Below, piece after piece: positions 6,678 through 10,439 of a stretch of 10,439 nt of DNA. The notes under the pieces are model-generated. The model saw only the letters and a list, made by a program, of their open reading frames with translations. It did no database searches and was not told the DNA's origin. Source of the stretch: Candidatus Komeilibacteria bacterium RIFCSPHIGHO2_01_FULL_52_14 (GTDB taxonomy: Bacteria; Patescibacteriota; Patescibacteriia; UBA1558; 2-01-FULL-52-15); NCBI GenBank assembly GCA_001818365.1, contig MHKK01000049.1, positions 437-10,875 of the forward strand, in the 5' to 3' direction. The position numbers and the translations under genes are program-made. Numbering within the stretch: the first letter of the stretch is position 1; each line of letters opens with the position of its first letter.

Positions 6678-9383
6678 ATGGGTTTTTGTCATATAAAAAA
6701 AATACATGACCAACGAGGATTCACGCTTCTCGAAACGATCCTCGGCATCGCCATTTTTGTTCTCGTTGGCCTGGCTGTCTTTTCCGCGTATGGCAACTTA
6801 CAGCGCCTCGTTCGGGTATCGTCGGAGCGAACCGCCGCAAATTCCATTCTCCAGGAAGAGATGGAGAGCATCCATGCGATCCCTTTTACCAATTTGGGCT
6901 TACGCGATAGTGTCCCAGCCGGTGCGCTGGAACCGCTAAAAACCGTCGTACGAAATAATCAGAGCTACGAGGTTCGAACCATCATCCGCAATATCGATGA
7001 TCCCTTTGACGGCATCATCGGGAATCGTCTCGATGATGTTCGGTTTTCTTTCAGCGCGCAAGTCGGCGACGGCGGTTTGACAATGACGAACACGGCGATC
7101 GTCTATGGCAGAATATTTTCCAACGGAAACGTCACCGGCGACAATTCGGCGCAGGTCACGCAGGATGCATGGGTTGCCAATGCAAATACGTTGAATACGC
7201 TCACGGTCGGCGGAGACGCCCATGCACATACCATCCAAAACGCAACGATCAGCGGCAGCGCTTACTATCAGGTCATCCTGAACTCAACGGTTAACGGCAC
7301 CCTCTACCCTCAATCTCCGGATTCGCCGTCGCAAACCCTTCCGATTACGGATGCCCAGATAACCACATGGAAAAACGAGGCAGAGGCAGTCGCCACGACG
7401 GGACCGGTAACGCTCGGCACCGGCCAACAACTGACACTCGGCCCCGCAAAGATCATCGGCGATCTAACGCTGACCGGAAATGCGGAACTGAAGGTCAAGG
7501 GCACGCTCTGGGTTACCGGCAGCATCCTGTTGCTCAACACAGCAAGCATCTACCTTGACCCAAGTTACTCAAGCGCGAGCGGCGTGGTGATCGCCGACGG
7601 CACTATTTCGATCGATAATAACACGGCTGCGTGCGGATCGGAGGGCTACAATAGCGCAAAAAACGAGTGCAATCCTTTTGCGGGAAGTTACTCCTTATTT
7701 ATTTCGATGAATTCATCGACCGACGTGAATAATCCCGCCATTAAAATCAAAAATTCGACTGGCTTCCGGGGGATTCTCTATACGAACACTGGCCTCATCA
7801 GCATCGAAAATGGCGCTGAAGTTGTCGAGGCGACCGGCTATGCGGTTCGTCTTTACAATCATTCGAGTATCTCGTACGGAACCGGAATCTTTAACCTTCT
7901 TATTACCGGAAACCCCTCTGTCGGCGATACCTCACCGGCAGATTACAAGCTCGCCGAAGTACGCGTAACCTGCACCTCCTGTGAATTTCAGACCAGTTTC
8001 AAAGCAACGACGACGATCGCGCCAAAACGGCTCGAGACGACGGGCGGAAACGGCGCGTTACTCATCCAGGTCTATAATGCCGTCGGACAACCGGTATCCG
8101 ATGCGAGCGTAACCATCGTTAACACGACCACCACACCGCTCATCAATTTTACCGATACGACCGACGCGCAGGGACGGCTTACGGTGGTTGACGCGCCGCC
8201 GGCGGAACAGTCATACGAAATCACGGTGACAAAACAAAATTACTCGACGGACCGGACCTACGCGATCGGCTATCCGGCAAACCCAAGCCCTCTCAAGCCC
8301 CACCTTACCGTTATCGCCGATGCCGTCACACAGGCGAGTTTTGCAATCGACGAACTCAGCACGTTGAACATCAGCACGGTCAGCCCGGTCTGCAGTCCCC
8401 TCGGCAGCGTCACGTTCACGCTCACGGGCGCAAAACTGATCGGTCAGTCCCCCGACGTACCAAAGTACAGCCAAAACAAGCAAACGAATTCGCAGGGAAC
8501 GCTCTCGCTTTCCGACATGGAGTGGGACACCTACGGCGTCTCGATTACCGATTCACGGTACTATCTTGGAGGCAGTTTGCCGTCCTTACCGGTCGAGGTT
8601 TCTCCGAACACGACCGAGGCGCTGTCCATGGTCCTTGAACCGCGAACGACGAATGCACTTCTCGTTAAAGTCATCGATGCCGTTAGCCAGCAGCCGGTCC
8701 AGGACGCGAGCGTGAAGATTGACGGACCGGGTTATACCAAAACGCTTCAAACCGGCGAGGGGTATTGGCAGCAGACGAACTGGTCGGGAGGAGGAGGCCA
8801 GAGCGACTGGAGCGACACGACGCGCTTTTTTGAATCAAGCAGCGTCGGTTACGATAACCCGGCAGGCGAGCTGAAACTTCAATGGAACGGTTCACAATAT
8901 GCAGCATCGGGTTCGCTTACCTCATCGATTTTCGACAACGGCGCGCCGACAAACTTTTATCACCTCGTTGTCCGGCCGGAAGGACAGCCGGTACAAACGG
9001 GTACGGATCCCGTGCGCATTCAGATCGCAAGTTCTTTGACCAATACCGCGACAACGACGTGGACCTTTGTCGGTCCCGACGGCACCACAAATACCTATTA
9101 CACGCCGAACAACAATACGCTCAGCTCCGCTCACAACGATGATCGCTATATCCGCTATCGCATTCAACTGTTTACGGCGGATACCGCATACACGCCTAAT
9201 GTTTCCGATACCGCGATCAGCTTTGCGGATGCGTGCACTCCCTCGGGACAGGTATACTTTAATGACGTTGTGACCGGCTCAAACACGGTGACCGTTTCCA
9301 AGGCGGGATACATTACATCGGTACAGCCCGCGACGCTTATCGCGGGGTGGCAGACGATCACGATATCATTGACTCCAAACTGA
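6678..9383 (+). CDS. Giant PilV/GspI-like prepilin with inserted beta-rich domains
   Basis: This 901-residue class III signal-peptide protein is probably a minor pilin displayed at the cell surface. The leader of 14 residues (MGFCHIKKIHDQRG) is cut after Gly14. The mature protein begins FTLLE, with Glu at +5, then a hydrophobic pilin helix (about 15-40). The pilin head (about 41-110) ends in RNIDDPFDG and appears to resume at DTSPADYKLAEVRV (417-430). Between them (111-419) lies a Gly/Asn/Thr-rich beta-helix-like segment (GRIFSNGNVTG, ITTWKNEAEA, LGPAKIIGDLTL, SGVVIADGTI) of the kind found in polymer-forming pilin-associated proteins. Carboxypeptidase-regulatory-like units follow at about 459-560, 561-655 and 656-901. 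The last is split by a beta-sandwich-like module (694-851). Cysteines lie at 319/331, 432/435 and 572/853. The ATG at 6678 is chosen because it lies just after the promoter and gives a normal leader; in-frame GTG 6600 and ATG 6642 lie upstream of the predicted transcript. The stop overlaps the next start. Confidence 0.85.
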   Translation: MGFCHIKKIHDQRGFTLLETILGIAIFVLVGLAVFSAYGNLQRLVRVSSERTAANSILQEEMESIHAIPFTNLGLRDSVPAGALEPLKTVVRNNQSYEVRTIIRNIDDPFDGIIGNRLDDVRFSFSAQVGDGGLTMTNTAIVYGRIFSNGNVTGDNSAQVTQDAWVANANTLNTLTVGGDAHAHTIQNATISGSAYYQVILNSTVNGTLYPQSPDSPSQTLPITDAQITTWKNEAEAVATTGPVTLGTGQQLTLGPAKIIGDLTLTGNAELKVKGTLWVTGSILLLNTASIYLDPSYSSASGVVIADGTISIDNNTAACGSEGYNSAKNECNPFAGSYSLFISMNSSTDVNNPAIKIKNSTGFRGILYTNTGLISIENGAEVVEATGYAVRLYNHSSISYGTGIFNLLITGNPSVGDTSPADYKLAEVRVTCTSCEFQTSFKATTTIAPKRLETTGGNGALLIQVYNAVGQPVSDASVTIVNTTTTPLINFTDTTDAQGRLTVVDAPPAEQSYEITVTKQNYSTDRTYAIGYPANPSPLKPHLTVIADAVTQASFAIDELSTLNISTVSPVCSPLGSVTFTLTGAKLIGQSPDVPKYSQNKQTNSQGTLSLSDMEWDTYGVSITDSRYYLGGSLPSLPVEVSPNTTEALSMVLEPRTTNALLVKVIDAVSQQPVQDASVKIDGPGYTKTLQTGEGYWQQTNWSGGGGQSDWSDTTRFFESSSVGYDNPAGELKLQWNGSQYAASGSLTSSIFDNGAPTNFYHLVVRPEGQPVQTGTDPVRIQIASSLTNTATTTWTFVGPDGTTNTYYTPNNNTLSSAHNDDRYIRYRIQLFTADTAYTPNVSDTAISFADACTPSGQVYFNDVVTGSNTVTVSKAGYITSVQPATLIAGWQTITISLTPN

Positions 9384-9982
9384 TGAAGCGCGATGAAGGC
9401 CTGAGCATTCTTGAGGTTATTATATCGTTGGGCGTATTTTCGCTCATTCTGGTTGTGATCAGCTCTCTGCAACTGACCATTTTTACTCAAAATAGGCTCT
9501 CCGAAGCGCGAGCATCGATCGATCAGCGGTCACTTATCGTTCTCCGAAACTTTGCGACCGAGGTCCGCGCTGCGCAAACTCCTTACGACGGGAGTTTTGT
9601 GCTCGCAAATACGACCGCAGATACCGTCTCCTTTTACGCCGATATCAACGGGGACGATGTGATTGAGCGCGTCCGATACGCGGTCGAGGGGGGAATTCTG
9701 AAACGGGGAGTTATCGCACCGACCGGCCAGCCGCTTTCCTACGACCCGGCGAATGAATCAGTGGCGTCACTGATACAGAATGTCGTAACGGCGGCGCCGT
9801 ACTTCATTTATTACGGCACCTCATTCGACGGCTCGACCTCAACTCCCGCCCTCACGCAACCGGTCTCACCGGCGGACGTCCGCCTGGTCGAATTGCATTT
9901 ACAGATAGATACGAAAGTAAGAAATCAGGAATTCCGAACGCTGGAGACGCGGGCAATGATACGATCACTAAAAAATAAATGA
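9383..9982 (+). CDS. PilW/GspJ-like minor prepilin
   Basis: This 199-residue type IV prepilin is likely part of the pilus or pseudopilus tip complex. The very short leader MKRDEG is cut after Gly6. The mature protein begins LSILE with Glu at +5 and a hydrophobic helix through about residue 36. The soluble part has the GspJ/PilW-like pattern of a polar helix (NRLSEARASIDQRSLIVLRN, about 37-56), then a beta region with TVSFYADINGDD (81-92) and VIERVRYAVEGGILKRGV (93-110). It ends with a strand-rich tail, VRLVELHLQIDTK (166-178). The ATG at 9383 overlaps the upstream stop (TGATG), so translation is coupled. An in-frame GTG at 9347 would add an acidic extension unlike a prepilin leader. Downstream it shares ATGA with the third pilin gene. 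The prepilin call is secure; the J/W subtype is inferred from gene order, length and this pattern. Confidence 0.85.
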   Translation: MKRDEGLSILEVIISLGVFSLILVVISSLQLTIFTQNRLSEARASIDQRSLIVLRNFATEVRAAQTPYDGSFVLANTTADTVSFYADINGDDVIERVRYAVEGGILKRGVIAPTGQPLSYDPANESVASLIQNVVTAAPYFIYYGTSFDGSTSTPALTQPVSPADVRLVELHLQIDTKVRNQEFRTLETRAMIRSLKNK

Positions 9983-10439
9983 CATCCGGGCATAAAAATC
10001 AGGAGGGCGCAATACTTTTCCAGGTGCTGATCTTCGGCGTTATCGCGTTTATTTTCATCGGCGCAATAATTTCGTGGGCGAACTCCAATGTTCGTTTTTC
10101 AAAATTGCTGTACCAGAGGGAAACGACCATCGAGATTGCCGAGGCAGGTATCGAGTACTATCGATGGCGGCTCGCGCATGATCCGAGTGATTTCCAGGAT
10201 GGCACCGGCCAACCCGGTCCCTACGTTCACGCCTATGAGGATGCGGCGGGTGAACGTATCGGTGAATTTTCCCTTGTCGTCATACCGCCGGCTGAAGGGT
10301 CCAATACCGCGATCCTACGGTCGACCGGTCGGCTCGACGGTATACCGGCAGCTGACCGAACCGTTGAGGTCGTACTCGGTCAACCCTCGCTTGCGTCGTA
10401 CGCGGTCATCGGCAACACGGATTTGTACTTCGCCGAGAA
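9979..10439 (+). CDS. PilX/GspK-like minor prepilin, 3' partial
   Basis: The first 153 residues of a longer protein that runs off the window. The leader MTSGHKNQEG is followed by AILFQVLIFGVIAFIFIGAIISW. Gly10 is the likely prepilin cleavage residue, but mature position 5 is Gln (Q15), not Glu. GspK-type tip pseudopilins also lack this Glu. After the helix comes ETTIEIAEAGIEYYRWRLAHDPSDFQDGTG (about 48-77), a sequence I recognise from memory as a common pilin-like head in Patescibacteria. Then comes a beta-rich part (EFSLVVIPP, ILRSTGRLDGI, VEVVLGQPSLASYAVIGNTDLYFAE). In related proteins this end leads into a polymer-forming beta-helical domain, so the missing portion probably does too; that is inference. 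The start ATG overlaps the previous stop as ATGA and gives a good leader. Confidence 0.75.
   Translation, partial: MTSGHKNQEGAILFQVLIFGVIAFIFIGAIISWANSNVRFSKLLYQRETTIEIAEAGIEYYRWRLAHDPSDFQDGTGQPGPYVHAYEDAAGERIGEFSLVVIPPAEGSNTAILRSTGRLDGIPAADRTVEVVLGQPSLASYAVIGNTDLYFAE

Noticed and set aside
9347..9382. GTG start for the PilW-like gene
   Set aside because: It adds an acidic extension to the leader, while ATG 9383 gives a standard short prepilin leader and a stop/start overlap.
10001..10006. AGGAGG resembling a strong ribosome site
   Set aside because: It falls inside the third pilin gene, encodes the leader region around Gln-Glu-Gly, and has no start codon at suitable distance.
1..10439. CRISPR arrays, tRNA or rRNA genes, insertion sequences
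   Set aside because: No spaced direct repeats, transposase-like frames or RNA gene signatures were seen; nearly all of the window is coding.

Overview
This window is a dense, entirely plus-strand stretch of bacterial chromosome: seven genes, no gap longer than 86 bases, and several four-base start/stop overlaps. The gene content, the protein styles (large multidomain prepilins with carboxypeptidase-regulatory-like repeats, a pilin beginning with an 'IAEAGIEYYRWRLAHDPSDFQDGTG' type head) and the near absence of Shine-Dalgarno sequences point to a member of the Candidate Phyla Radiation (Patescibacteria, Parcubacteria-like). This is recognition from memory, not a database result. TGA is used as an ordinary stop (for example at 5228-5230 and 9381-9383), so the recoded Gracilibacteria/Absconditabacteria code does not apply. 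Base composition looks slightly GC-rich by eye.

Bases 1-3747 hold a chromosome-maintenance block: the C-terminal bulk of an FtsK/SpoIIIE DNA translocase (5' end outside the window), a membrane-anchored helix-turn-helix protein of RodZ type, and recA. Spacings are 8 and 17 bases, so they probably form one transcript, with a possible extra promoter for recA inside the RodZ-like gene. Bases 3791-6591 hold two multi-membrane-span envelope proteins joined by an ATGA overlap: a lipid-linked oligosaccharide flippase (Wzx/MATE-like) and an O-antigen ligase/polymerase-type protein (Wzy_C family).

Bases 6678-10439 start a type IV pilus / type II pseudopilus minor-pilin operon. It is preceded by an extended -10 promoter (TGGTATACT) that places transcription start only about six bases before the ATG. 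Three prepilins follow in the order PilV/GspI-like, PilW/GspJ-like, PilX/GspK-like, the same order as the classical minor-pilin tip complex. The third lacks the Glu at mature position 5, as GspK does. The first is a 901-residue giant. An approximately 309-residue beta-rich 'polymer-forming' segment interrupts its pilin head, three carboxypeptidase-regulatory-like units follow, and a beta-sandwich-like module is nested in the last unit. The flippase and ligase next to Thr/Ser/Asn-rich surface pilins suggest pilin glycosylation, but this is inference from position and family only.

The strongest candidates for something unusual are the doubly interrupted giant prepilin, its near-leaderless promoter, and the possible glycosylation link with the adjacent flippase/ligase pair.
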